Shown: positions 28,168 to 38,965 of the stretch, piece by piece
Layout: each line of letters begins with the position of its first letter
Numbering within the stretch: position 1 is the first letter of the stretch
From: Crystallibacter degradans
Lineage (GTDB): Bacteria > Actinomycetota > Actinomycetes > Actinomycetales > Micrococcaceae
Reading direction: 5' to 3'
Assembly (NCBI RefSeq): GCF_012952295.1
Contig: NZ_JABBCH010000003.1
Coordinates: forward strand, 1 to 64,000
Length of the DNA: 64,000 nt
Program-made: the position numbers and the translations under genes
The notes under the pieces: model-generated
What the model saw: only the letters and a program-made list of their open reading frames with translations
What the model was told of the DNA's origin: nothing
The model's database searches: none

Positions 28168-29266
28168 ATGGATCCCCGAACTGAACGCGACAACCTGCTC
28201 AAGAACGTCCGAGCCCTCGCTGCGAAAGCTGATGCCTTGCGCCGCGACTTCACCGGCGCCGAGCAGGCAAAGATGAGACGGACATCGACCGGGTGAAGGA
28301 AATCAACACCATCCTGTCCAAGGCAGCCGAGTCCAAGCGGCTCATGTACGAAGTCGGCGACCTGCTTAAGGCCGAGGCCGACTTCAACCCTGCTAGCCCG
28401 GATGGCAAGGGCGGCACCCCGACGGTGAACGCAGCCAGCCGCTCCGGCTGGGGTAACGGTGGCGCGAAATACGAAAACGCACAGGGCGCCTTCACCGCTG
28501 CACCCCGTTCACCACCGGCATCGAGCAGGACATCATTGGTCCGACCCGGCCCTCGGCGTCCTCGGCCTCGTCCGGTTCGACGAGTAAACCTTCTGTGAAA
28601 CCAACCAGTTCGCCTCCCCGCGCGAGTTCACGAAGATCACCAACGCCGCCGCCGTCCCCGACGGTACACGGAAGCCGGTCTCCGAGTACGAGCTGAAGGA
28701 AGTGCACGACAAGCTGAAGTTCATCGCGCACATCAGCGAGCCGATCCCTTCCTACCCGCTACCTGGAGGACTACAACGCCCTCAAGGAGTACCTGCAGGT
28801 GAACATGGCCCACGACCTCTACCGCGTCATCGGCCGGGAAATCATCAACGGAGAAGGCTGGGACACCGGGCTCACCGGGCATCCTCCAGACCAAGGGCGT
28901 CCCACAGAGGGCCTACGCCGCTTCCCTGCCGGCGACGACGCTACGGCGAGCCAGGACCACCCTCGCCAACGTGGACGAGCGCCCGAACGCCTGGCTCGTT
29001 AACCCGACGGATGCCGAGCAGATCGACCTCTTCACCGACGACCCGGGCCGCTTCCAAGCCCTGCGCGAAATCCTCGGCAACCTACCCGTCTTCCAAGACC
29101 GAAAGTGCCCGCAGGCCAGGCCGTCCTCGGCGACTGGAACCCGGCCGCCGTTGTCTCCAAGGCCGGGGACGGCGTCAGGCTCACAGCCATGGACGGTACA
29201 CCGCACCGCAACGCCGAAGGCCAAATCTACGGCTCACTATGGGAATTCAACGAAGTCGCGCTCTGA
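28168..29266 (+). pseudogene. Decayed HK97-type phage major capsid protein
   Basis: Stitching frames gives the N-terminal helical delta-domain (MDPRTERDNLLKNVRALAAKAD, then KEINTILSKAAESKRLMYEVGDLLKAEAD), the linker GGTPTVN, a capsid core (LGVLGLVRFDE; TNQFASPREFTKITNAAAVPDG; KPVSEYELKEVHDKLKFIAHISEPIP; RYLEDYNALKEYLQVNMAHDLYRVIGREIINGEG) and the C-terminal part (LANVDERPNAWLVNPTDAEQIDL; AVLGDWNPAAVVSKAGDGVRL; GSLWEFNEVAL). At least five frameshifts and an in-frame TAA are needed, so it cannot be expressed. No portal, protease, terminase or integrase gene is recognisable next to it, so this is an isolated prophage relic. Confidence 0.82.
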
Positions 29267-29361
29267 ACCGAAATTCGCGGTTTGAGGCCCCGCGGTCACG
29301 CGGCCCCAAGCATCTACCGTGGTGGGTCTGATGACCCCATGAACTGTCCGGATAGGCCGAC

Positions 29362-30711
29362 ATGATTCCCCGGCGTCGGCCTACCGAACTTCCGCATGAT
29401 CGTTTAAGCCGATGGTTAGATAACCTTAGAGCTGGGCTTGACCGTGAGGGGAAAATCGTGCTGCGTAAAGAATTCGATGGCCATGATGTGTGGCGACAGA
29501 TAAAGGCTATCAAGACTGCTGTTGGAGCGATGCCTGAAGCACTGGCGACACAAGAACAGGAACAACTCGACGCAATCTCGGTTATCGCAAATTACATCAG
29601 CAGCTTCAAAACTCTCGGAACTACTCACAGCCCGCTGTTCACGAAAGGAATGCTGGATTCAGTAGTCGCCCCGCTTGCCAGTGCGGCCACCCAGTTGAAT
29701 GCACGCCAGAACGCAGCAAACCCGAACCATACTCAGCAAGCTTTGGCGCAAATAGAGTCTGCCCTCGTGACCATGGCGCCATGGCCTCGCCCATATACCA
29801 AGGGCGCCCAGGTAACACAAATGACTACCCTTTTTGAGGGTCTCCTCGATCGGCAAAAAGCAGAATCGGAGAAACTCAAGGATCACTATTCTTCCCTTCG
29901 CGATGAACTGGATGCTTACAAAGAAGACGCTAAGGCACTTCGGCAAGACGTGAATCGAGCGGAAGAAGACATTGCTGCGGAAGCAGCGGATGTCGCGAAG
30001 TTAATCACGGATCAAAAAGGCAGGATCGATACGGTCGTTCAGGACGGTTTGCAGGCAGTCGAAGGATTGACCGCCGCGAACCAAAAAGCTTTCAATACTT
30101 GGACTGAGGGAAGAGCAGTCGAATGGGAAAGCAGGGTTCAAGGCAACGTCGACCAGATACAAGGCTGCTTAGATGAGGCCACGGCGTCTCTGAGGGAATT
30201 GCAAAGCAAAGAGACTGAATACGCCAATCTAACCAGTGCCGTTGCGGCGACCAAGATGGCCCAACACTTCGAAACAGAGGCCATGTCCGGACGCATACAG
30301 TCTTGGATATTTTTCGGCTTCGGTGTGCTGTTTATAGTGGGTGCAGTTATCCCGCTGATTCTTCAAGCGTTCTCTCCCGGCGAGGGTGACCCATGGGTGT
30401 CCTTTGCGATAAGACTTTCTATCGGCGCGCTGCTTGCCACCGGAGCGACGATTGCTATCCGCCTTGGTTCAAAGAGAATGGACGAAGCTAACGCCAGCAA
30501 GCGAATGGAGCTTGAGCTCCGTACCTTCGGCCCCTTCCTGGCAAATGTGGATGACAAGGGCGACGTCGACAACGCCCGTCTCGAACTGGTGGACCGTGCA
30601 TTTGGAAAAGGTTATGTGCAGTCCGTGGGCGCAGGGACACAGGAAGAAGTCGTGACGGTATCGGCTATGTCCGAGATTATTTCTGCTCTCGGGAAAGTCG
30701 TAAATAGGTAG
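29362..30711 (+). CDS. Coiled-coil protein with two C-terminal membrane helices
   Basis: 449 residues. After an N-terminal helical region comes a long coiled coil (about 165-290: LLDRQKAESEKLKDHYSSLRDELDAYKEDAKALRQDVNRAEEDI, then EATASLRELQSKETEY). Two membrane helices follow (IFFGFGVLFIVGAVIPLILQAF and FAIRLSIGALLATGATIAIRL) and a cytoplasmic tail of about 90 residues (ELRTFGPFLANVDDKGDVDN). Both A+T content and codon use differ from the surrounding genes, suggesting recent transfer. There is no operon partner. The layout resembles membrane-acting effectors found in defence loci, but I recognise no named family. It lies directly after the prophage relic. Confidence 0.75.
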   Translation: MIPRRRPTELPHDRLSRWLDNLRAGLDREGKIVLRKEFDGHDVWRQIKAIKTAVGAMPEALATQEQEQLDAISVIANYISSFKTLGTTHSPLFTKGMLDSVVAPLASAATQLNARQNAANPNHTQQALAQIESALVTMAPWPRPYTKGAQVTQMTTLFEGLLDRQKAESEKLKDHYSSLRDELDAYKEDAKALRQDVNRAEEDIAAEAADVAKLITDQKGRIDTVVQDGLQAVEGLTAANQKAFNTWTEGRAVEWESRVQGNVDQIQGCLDEATASLRELQSKETEYANLTSAVAATKMAQHFETEAMSGRIQSWIFFGFGVLFIVGAVIPLILQAFSPGEGDPWVSFAIRLSIGALLATGATIAIRLGSKRMDEANASKRMELELRTFGPFLANVDDKGDVDNARLELVDRAFGKGYVQSVGAGTQEEVVTVSAMSEIISALGKVVNR

Positions 30712-30968
30712 ATAGGCAAGTTGGCCATGTGTCCGAACTGCTACGCCGTCAAGACAAGAGGGTCTCGGACTGGTTTGGCGGGAGGAGTTGTTGAAGGTAG
30801 CCCGTCGAGCTGACGTCTCAAGCTCAGGCCTCCGCTGAGAACTGTTAATCGTGCACCTTGACGACCTTCATTGTGTTTTCTTTTCCGAACGCTCCCCGCG
30901 CCGGCAGCACTCGAGAATCCGTCCATCTGTTACTAAACGTGCGTCGCCGAGGGGACACTACAACCTAG

Positions 30969-31319
30969 CTACCTCTCGGCGACAGCCATCGCGGTCGCAA
31001 GGTCGCCATCGTGGCTCATGGACAAGTGCCAGAACTTCACACCCTTAGCCTCGGATGCAGCCGCCACCGTCCCGGTGAACTCCGGATAGGGGTCTCCGCC
31101 GTCGTCGACGCAGATGGTGCAGTCCTGCCAGTTCATCCCCACCGGCGCACCAAGAGCCTTCGCAATCGCTTCCTTAGCTGCGAAGCGCGCCGCCAAGGAG
31201 CGCGTATTCAGCACCCGTTCGGCCGGTGTGAACAACCGGTCCACCAGTCCCGGCGTCCGCTCCAGTTGCTTCCGGAAGCGCGACACCTCCACCACATCAA
31301 CGCCGATTCCCACGATCAT
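30969..31319 (-). CDS. acpS: Holo-[acyl-carrier-protein] synthase
   Basis: 116 residues, normal length. Transfers 4'-phosphopantetheine from CoA to the serine of acyl carrier protein. The two signature motifs are present: [16 protein letters not shown] (metal-binding Asp) and [16 protein letters not shown] (Glu and Lys). C-terminal [16 protein letters not shown] is typical. Together with coaA next door it forms a coenzyme A/pantetheine theme. In relatives nnr follows acpS. Here 20 kb of accessory DNA intervenes. The 257 bases downstream (30712-30968) hold nothing I can identify. Confidence 0.95.
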   Translation of the reverse strand: MIVGIGVDVVEVSRFRKQLERTPGLVDRLFTPAERVLNTRSLAARFAAKEAIAKALGAPVGMNWQDCTICVDDGGDPYPEFTGTVAAASEAKGVKFWHLSMSHDGDLATAMAVAER

Positions 31320-31429
31320 GTTTCATACCTATCCATGCAGCGGCCGCTCAGGCCTTGAATGAACAATAGCTGCCCGTTGGGAGATCCCATCGGACAGCTA
31401 TTGTTTACGTCAGTTATGGCTTGAAGCCT

Positions 31430-33352
<1,923 letters not shown>

Positions 33353-33499
33353 GCCATAAAGCGTACCTGCCCCACCGCCGGAGAGCCGCACCGGCCGGGC
33401 ATGAAACGCGGCACCACCAGCTAGCACCCGATTCTTGACGCCGGGTATACGTCGTCTTGATTTTGGGTAATGTGCCGCCCAACAGGCACAATTCGTTAA

Positions 33500-34477
33500 G
33501 TGAGTGATGAGACACCGAAGACGGCGTCGTCCAATGGTGAGAGTAACGTCACACCTTTTGTCGAGCTGGACCGGCAAACATGGTCCCGACTTTCCAACGA
33601 GATTGAACAGCCCCTCAACCAGGAAGATGTCGAGCGGCTGCGCGGTCTGGGCGAACAACTGAACATGGACGAGGTGCGCGAGGTCTACCTCCCGTTGTCC
33701 CGGCTGCTGAACCTCTACGTGGGCGCGGCCGGCGAACTCCACAAAGCCACCACCACCTTCCTTGGCGAACAGACCAGGCGCGTGCCGTTCGTTATCGGCG
33801 TCGCCGGTTCGGTCGCCGTCGGAAAATCCACTACCGCCCGCGTGCTGCGCGAGATGCTCCGCCGCTGGGAGGGCACCCCCAACGTCGAGCTGATCACCAC
33901 GGACGGTTTCCTCTACCCGAACGAGGAACTTGAGCGCCGCGGCCTGATGGACCGCAAGGGCTTCCCCGAGTCCTATAACCGCCGCGCCCTGCTTCGCTTT
34001 GTCAGCGAGGTCAAGTCCGGCGCCGAGGAAGTCCGGGCTCCCTGGTACTCGCACCTGACCTACAACATTGTCCCGGGCAGGGAAGTTGTGGTCCGCCGTC
34101 CCGACGTGCTGATCGTCGAGGGGCTGAACGTGCTCCAGCCGGCACGTCCCCGCGCGGACGGCCGCTCCGGACTGGCGCTGAGCGATTTCTTCGATTTCTC
34201 CATTTATGTGGACGCTAAGACCTCGTATATTGAACAGTGGTATGTCAACCGGTTCCAGAAACTGCGCACCTCCGCGTTCGCGAATCCGGAATCGTACTTC
34301 CACCGCTACGCCTCGCTGACGGACGAGGAAGCCGTGGAAACGGCGCTGAGCATCTGGCGCCGCATCAACGAACCGAACCTGGAGCAGAACGTGCTTCCTA
34401 CCCGTGGCCGGGCACAACTGGTGCTCACCAAGGACGCGGATCACTCGGTCCGCCGAATGCTGCTGCGGAAGACCTGA
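33500..34477 (+). CDS. coaA: Type I pantothenate kinase
   Basis: 325 residues starting with GTG ([10 protein letters not shown]). Catalyses the first committed step of CoA synthesis, ATP-dependent phosphorylation of pantothenate. The P-loop [17 protein letters not shown] (about residues 99-115), the substrate region [28 protein letters not shown] and the C-terminal [12 protein letters not shown] are characteristic of the prokaryotic type I (PRK-like) family. Divergent from glmS with 147 bases between. The downstream lipoprotein gene starts one base after its stop. Confidence 0.96.
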   Translation: MSDETPKTASSNGESNVTPFVELDRQTWSRLSNEIEQPLNQEDVERLRGLGEQLNMDEVREVYLPLSRLLNLYVGAAGELHKATTTFLGEQTRRVPFVIGVAGSVAVGKSTTARVLREMLRRWEGTPNVELITTDGFLYPNEELERRGLMDRKGFPESYNRRALLRFVSEVKSGAEEVRAPWYSHLTYNIVPGREVVVRRPDVLIVEGLNVLQPARPRADGRSGLALSDFFDFSIYVDAKTSYIEQWYVNRFQKLRTSAFANPESYFHRYASLTDEEAVETALSIWRRINEPNLEQNVLPTRGRAQLVLTKDADHSVRRMLLRKT

Positions 34478-34478
34478 C

Positions 34479-35375
34479 ATGAACCCGCCCAGGATCGCTT
34501 CGAGGACGGTCGCCTTCGCCGCGGCCGTTGCCGTGCTCACCGGCTGCGCAGGTCCCTCCCCTGAACCTTCCAACCAAAGTATGACGGCGTCATCCGCCGT
34601 TGCGTCGTCACCGTCACCTTCGGGGGCGGGGCGCGACGAGGGAACAGCCGCCCCTGAAGCGGGAGAATCCAGCGTGGCCGAGACGGACGAGCCCCAGGCC
34701 CCTGCGGAGCCGGAGGAGACCAGCCGGCCCGAACAGCCGGAGGAACCGGGCCAGCAGACTGACCAGCCCGGCGCGGAAGGCCACGACGATCCGGCGAGCA
34801 TCGACGTCGTTGTTAATAAGGCCCGGCCGCTTGAACCGGCAGATTACTCCCCGGCCGACCTGCGCTCCCCCAACGTGACCACCGGCCCGGGCGGCGCCGG
34901 TGCGCAGTTGCGGGAGGCCGCGGCCACTGCCGCCGAGGAAATGTTCGCCGCCGCCGCTACGGAGGGCGTGGGCATGACCATCGTGAGCGGATTCCGCTCC
35001 TACGACACGCAGGTCTCCACCTACCAGCACTGGGTCAACGTCAATGGCAAGGCCGGCGCCGACGAGGTTTCGGCGCGCCCGGGCTACTCGGAACACCAGA
35101 CAGGCCTGGCCCTGGACATCGGCGACAGCAGCGGCGCCTGCAACCTCAGCGCCTGCTTCGCGGACACCGCCGCCGGCAGCTGGGCCGCGCAGAACGCCCA
35201 CCGCTTCGGTTTTGTGGTCCGTTACCAGCCCGGGCAGCAAGACATTACGGGATATTCACCCGAGCCGTGGCACCTGCGTTTCATCGGCAAAGCCGACGCG
35301 GTCGACATGTACAACAGCGGTGCGAAAGCCCTGGAGACTTACTACGGATTGCCCGCAGCACCTGATTATCTTTGA
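34479..35375 (+). CDS. VanY-type D-alanyl-D-alanine carboxypeptidase lipoprotein
   Basis: 298 residues from the ATG at 34479, which follows the coaA stop with one base between. A lipoprotein signal (AFAAAVAVLTGCAG) precedes a roughly 80-residue Pro/Glu/Ser-rich spacer. The catalytic domain (about 125-298) has the VanY zinc motif: SGFRSYDTQVSTYQHWVN, then GYSEHQTGLALDIGD (His and Asp ligands) and EPWHLRFIG (third His). Trims the terminal D-Ala of cell-wall stem peptides at the outer membrane face. A functional link with the glmS/glmM wall-precursor genes nearby is plausible. Confidence 0.92.
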   Translation: MNPPRIASRTVAFAAAVAVLTGCAGPSPEPSNQSMTASSAVASSPSPSGAGRDEGTAAPEAGESSVAETDEPQAPAEPEETSRPEQPEEPGQQTDQPGAEGHDDPASIDVVVNKARPLEPADYSPADLRSPNVTTGPGGAGAQLREAAATAAEEMFAAAATEGVGMTIVSGFRSYDTQVSTYQHWVNVNGKAGADEVSARPGYSEHQTGLALDIGDSSGACNLSACFADTAAGSWAAQNAHRFGFVVRYQPGQQDITGYSPEPWHLRFIGKADAVDMYNSGAKALETYYGLPAAPDYL

Positions 35376-35405
35376 ACTGTTTCCCTAGAGCCCGCTAAAG
35401 ATCCA

Positions 35406-35440
35406 TTGCAATCGGTACGACTCGCGGTACATTAGGCGCA
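35406..35440 (+). promoter_or_regulatory. Promoter placing transcription start at the mscL ATG
   Basis: TTGCAA (35406-35411), a 16-base spacer, TACATT (35428-35433), and six bases to the ATG at 35440. With the usual 7-base distance from the -10, the transcript would begin at the A of the start codon, i.e. be leaderless. This agrees with the absence of a Shine-Dalgarno sequence in front of mscL. Confidence 0.5.
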
Positions 35441-35820
35441 TGTTACAAGGATTCAAAGAATTCATCATGAAGGGCAACGTCATTGACCTTGCCGTCGCTG
35501 TTGTCATCGGCACCGCTTTTGCCGCCGTGGTCAACTCCCTCGTCGGGGATGTCCTGATGCCGCTGATCTCGATGCTGGTCGGAACGCCCGACTTCAGCAA
35601 CTTCCTGGTCTTCGGTGCGGTCAAGTTCGGCGCTTTCCTCACCGTCGTCATCAACTTCCTGCTCGTAGCCGCCGCCATCTACTTCGTCGTCGTCGTTCCC
35701 ATGAACCACATGATCGAACGCCGCCACCGCCGCCTGGGCATCTTGCCTGAGGACGAACCAGCGGATCCGCAGGTCGTGCTGCTGACCGAAATCCGCGATT
35801 CCCTGCGCTCCCGCCAGTAA
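35440..35820 (+). CDS. mscL: Large-conductance mechanosensitive channel
   Basis: 126 residues, normal length. Pentameric membrane channel that opens on membrane tension to release solutes during osmotic downshock. First helix MLQGFKEFIMKGNVIDLAVAVVIGTAFAAVVNSLV carries the pore-lining glycine/alanine pattern. The second helix (GAFLTVVINFLLVAAAIYFVVVVPMN) is followed by the cytoplasmic helix ending in ILLTEIRDSL-type sequence (VLLTEIRDSLRSRQ). Stands alone between the VanY gene and a terminator. The tre operon elsewhere in the window is another osmoprotection function. Confidence 0.97.
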   Translation: MLQGFKEFIMKGNVIDLAVAVVIGTAFAAVVNSLVGDVLMPLISMLVGTPDFSNFLVFGAVKFGAFLTVVINFLLVAAAIYFVVVVPMNHMIERRHRRLGILPEDEPADPQVVLLTEIRDSLRSRQ

Positions 35821-35844
35821 GAAACCGAACAGTTCAAACAACGT

Positions 35845-35866
35845 AGGCCTCCCCAGCGGGAGGCCT
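35845..35866 (+). terminator. Rho-independent terminator of mscL
   Basis: A perfect 9-bp stem AGGCCTCCC (35845-35853) / GGGAGGCCT (35858-35866) with loop CAGC, 25 bases after the mscL stop, followed by CCGTTCTTGTC, a weak T-rich tail. Confidence 0.8.
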
Positions 35867-35962
35867 CCGTTCTTGTCAGGCGGCTCAGTCCGGAAGCCGG
35901 CGCCGCCTGGGACGAAGTGGCCCCCATTCTGTCAGGACGGGGACCACTTCCCGGGAGCTTTC

Positions 35963-37969
35963 CTACCGGTTTGTTACCGTCCCGGTCGCAGATCCGCCGC
36001 GAGTGGACTGGACCAGAACCGAGCGCACCGCCTGGCTGGGCGGAGGCCGCATCCGCAGGGTCCAGTTACCGAGCGTGTCGACCTGGGCCGTCCCCAGCTT
36101 CTTGATGGCCCGGCCCGGCGTGTTGTCGTAAATGACCACCGAAGTTGCCGGCGTCAGGATTGCGGTGTTGCCCGCAAGGGTCGAGGTCCCGTTGACGCGG
36201 AACTCCCTGCCCTGCCGGTAACGGGCATCCGCACCGATAGTCACCGTGTCCGTTTGAATCGCTAGTTCCACGGTAGCCGGAGCGCTTTGCGTCCCATCCT
36301 CGCCCGTGACAATCAGCTGCAGCTGGACGGGATCATTGTCGAGAGTTGCCGGCGCGGTGTCCGAGGTCTTGACAGCGTACGGCACCGTGACCGTCGGCGT
36401 CGCTGTGGTTTCATCCTTCCAGGTCACCTTCGGGCCGCTCGTCTGAGACCAGGTGAAGGCGGCGGCGCCTGTGGAGGTGCTGCCATCGAGCACCACGCTG
36501 GCACCTCGTGCGACGCTCGCCGATGCTGCCGTTGCCACGGCTTCCGGTGCTGCCGGGGTCTCGGGCTCTGCGGGGGTTTCAGGCTCCGTCGGCGTCTCAG
36601 GCTGAGTTGGCGTCTCAGGTTCGGTCGGTGTGGTTCCGCCTCCGGTTTCGGTGACCGGTCCGGGATCGGGAGCCGGAGTAGTCGGCTCCAGACCGATCGG
36701 TGTCGCGGCTCCCGCCGTGACCATGACCGGCAGGCTTGCTGTGTCACCGTTCGCAGCCGTCACGGTGACCTTGGACGGCGGCGCCTTGACCGGCCACGAC
36801 ACGGGCTGAGTGTCGGGGAGGTCTCCCATACCGGTCACGGCCAGCGGCCATCCAACGGCGGAGCTGGCGGCTACCGTCAGCTGTGTGCCGTCGTAGGTTG
36901 CCTGAGTGACGCTGATACCGGTCGGCTTTGTCACGTCGACGATGTTGCTGCTGGCTGGTTGGTCACTGATGTTGGTGATCTTGATCTGCGTCGGTGCCGT
37001 TTCGCCCGTCAACTGGATCCGGGCGTAGAAGCGGTTGGATCCGTCGTCGGTCACCATCGGGGTCGTGGCAAACATTCCCTCCTGCCCCTCGACCTGCAGC
37101 TGCGTGCCGCCGCTGGTGGCGAAAACGTCAATCATGTTGCCGTTGACCATGGCCTGGTCTGCCTGTACACCGTGGTTGGTGGCGATTTTGCCCTGGACGG
37201 TGAAGAGGTCGGTTGACAGATTGATGCCTTCGCCGGTGGCTGCGAACTGGTTGAAGTTTGACGGGCTGCCAATCACCTTGTGTTCCACGTCGGGATTGCC
37301 CAGATAGCCCTCGGGGGCTCCCGTATCCCATTTCAGGAAGGGTCCGATGTTGCTCTTCAGGGCAGTAGTGAAGTTACCGTTGGCTGGCGAAATGTCCTCC
37401 ACCAACCGGCCGTCGCCGCTGGCATCCGTGTCCACGGTCACCGTTCCGTAGGGGTGCTGGAACGTCAGCGTGGTGTTGGCCGGCCCTTCCTTGACGACAA
37501 TGCGCTGGCGGCCGAAGACGACTTGGTCGCCCGCAGTCACCGTATTGGAGAACGCGGCTTCCAGTCCGAGGGTCAGAATTGCCGAGCCGCCGCCGGGCAG
37601 GTCGAGCTCCGATCCTGCGAGCATGTAGAACGCTTCCTCCGGGAAGTTTTCCGGGAACGAAATCGGCGACTCCGGGGCCGGTATTTCGTCGAGCAGGAGT
37701 CCACAGAGGGGGTTCTGGAGATCGAGGCACAGCTCCACTCGAGTGCCTGTGCTGTCGCCATACCAAGCGGGGAATCCGTGCTCGGCATTGACAGGTCCCA
37801 CGGTCGTGAGGTGATCGGTGTTTTTGACGGTGACTTCCGTTGCGGCGATTGCCGCACCTGCTCCGGTCGCGGTCAGTGCCACCGCTGCGAGAGTGGCGAC
37901 AGTGCGTCGCCCTGGTGTGCGCCGGGCTGCCACCGGCTTTGGGGGTTGTAGCAAACGTGCTTTTAACAT
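35963..37969 (-). CDS. Large secreted protein with Ig/PKD-like C-terminal domains
   Basis: 668 residues from the ATG at 37969 (CAGGAG upstream). The frame is open further but the extra residues are not needed. The signal peptide is RRTVATLAAVALTATGAGAAIAA. The N-terminal half (about 45-400) has beta-rich, Thr/Asp/Gly-containing sequence with a conserved-looking Cys pair (CLDLQNPLCG). A Pro/Glu/Thr repeat spacer follows (TEPETPTQPETPTEPETPAEPE). The last about 200 residues hold a PKD/Ig-like segment (ASVVLDGSTSTGAAAFTWSQTSGPKVTW) and a final beta domain (YRQGREFRVNGTSTL). No sortase motif or lipobox. Predicted to be extracellular, perhaps wall-associated, with adhesive or binding function. Family not recognised. 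Confidence 0.75.
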   Translation of the reverse strand: MLKARLLQPPKPVAARRTPGRRTVATLAAVALTATGAGAAIAATEVTVKNTDHLTTVGPVNAEHGFPAWYGDSTGTRVELCLDLQNPLCGLLLDEIPAPESPISFPENFPEEAFYMLAGSELDLPGGGSAILTLGLEAAFSNTVTAGDQVVFGRQRIVVKEGPANTTLTFQHPYGTVTVDTDASGDGRLVEDISPANGNFTTALKSNIGPFLKWDTGAPEGYLGNPDVEHKVIGSPSNFNQFAATGEGINLSTDLFTVQGKIATNHGVQADQAMVNGNMIDVFATSGGTQLQVEGQEGMFATTPMVTDDGSNRFYARIQLTGETAPTQIKITNISDQPASSNIVDVTKPTGISVTQATYDGTQLTVAASSAVGWPLAVTGMGDLPDTQPVSWPVKAPPSKVTVTAANGDTASLPVMVTAGAATPIGLEPTTPAPDPGPVTETGGGTTPTEPETPTQPETPTEPETPAEPETPAAPEAVATAASASVARGASVVLDGSTSTGAAAFTWSQTSGPKVTWKDETTATPTVTVPYAVKTSDTAPATLDNDPVQLQLIVTGEDGTQSAPATVELAIQTDTVTIGADARYRQGREFRVNGTSTLAGNTAILTPATSVVIYDNTPGRAIKKLGTAQVDTLGNWTLRMRPPPSQAVRSVLVQSTRGGSATGTVTNR

Positions 37970-38098
37970 GACTTGCTCCTGCAATGGTTTGGTTAGGAGG
38001 AGGCCATCGTGGCTGTTAAATGTTGAAAAAAGCCTGAGGTGCCGGCTGCCGCGTCCGCAGTGATCCGGGAGGCTACGCAGCGGAAGCCCTGGGAATAG

Positions 38099-38136
38099 GT
38101 GTCCCGGACCTCGTTGCAGGTCGAGGTCCGGGACAC
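38099..38136. terminator. Perfect 15-bp-stem hairpin upstream of the secreted protein
   Basis: GTGTCCCGGACCTCG (38099-38113) pairs exactly with CGAGGTCCGGGACAC (38122-38136) across an 8-base loop. On the plus strand TTTC follows, a weak tail. It stands 130 bases upstream of the secreted-protein ATG and could insulate that gene from minus-strand read-through or shape its leader. The surrounding gap (37970-38422) also has a 7-bp inverted repeat ATCAACC/GGTTGAT (38257-38281). I see no gene in it and could not assign a riboswitch class. Confidence 0.55.
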
Positions 38137-38422
38137 TTTCTACCGAGGTGCTCCTACGCTGAAAAGTTTCAGCCACCCCGGCATTTGTCGTCTTCGTCCG
38201 TATGCGAGTGAACGGTGACGACGGTCTAAGGCCGTTACAGCTTGCGGCCTAAGAAGATCAACCGCCGAACCGAAGGTTGATGGTTTAAATGCTAAGTCCG
38301 TGTTCCTGCGGAAACCTTGGGACCAATCCCCCTGTCAAGCCCTTGGCATTTAGGGGTCGCTGAACCCCGAGCTTAGGGCTTGCGTTCGCCGCGGGCTCTG
38401 CCACTTGGACCAAGTAGCCGGC

Positions 38423-38850
38423 TCAGTGCGCGTGCTGCTTGTACGGATGTCCGGGTGTTCCTACCGGTTCCGTCCCGGTATATCCGTGGTCCTCGTCCAT
38501 GGTGGTCTCATCGAAGGGATCGGCCCCGGCGAGCACCCTGTCCACCTGCTCCGGATCCATTTCCTGGGTCCACTTGCCGATCAGGACCGTGGCCACTGCG
38601 TTTCCGGTGAAGTTGGTCAAGGCACGAGCCTCCGACATGAGCCGGTCGATGCCCACTATCAGGCCAACACCTTCCACGAGATCCGGCCGGTGGGATTGCA
38701 GGCCGCCGGCCAATGTTGCGAGTCCGGCCCCGGTGACGCCGGCAGCTCCCTTCGAGGCGATGATCATGAAGATCAGGAGCGAGATCTGCTCCCCCAGCTG
38801 GAGGGGTGATCCTGTTGCCGCAATAACTGTCCCACCGGGCAGATTCCAGC
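38423..38850 (-). pseudogene. dctA: C-terminal fragment of a C4-dicarboxylate symporter
   Basis: The minus frame reads LPGGTVIAATGSPLQLGEQISLLIFMIIASKGAAGVTGAGLATLAGGLQ and then VGIDRLMSEARALTNFTGNAVATVLIGKW, ending DPEQVDRVLAGADPFDETTM plus a short His-rich tail. This is the last third of a DctA-type proton/sodium:dicarboxylate symporter, including the substrate region GIDRxMSEARxxTNFxGNAVAT. Everything upstream of about 38850 in that frame is unrelated and runs into the divergent gene at 38966. The first two-thirds are missing, so it is a remnant. Confidence 0.85.
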
Positions 38851-38965
38851 ACCATAGAAAACGTCCATTTACAAGGGTCAAAAGCCTTCTTTCCCGCGTA
38901 GCATTGGAGAAGACACTGGGAGCCCGCTCCGTGACTCCCGGACTTCTTTCCGCACGGAGACACCC

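Noticed and set aside
38140-38420. Possible riboswitch upstream of the secreted protein
   Set aside because: I compared the inverted repeats with the cyclic di-AMP and cobalamin motifs from memory and found no convincing conserved core, so no class is claimed.
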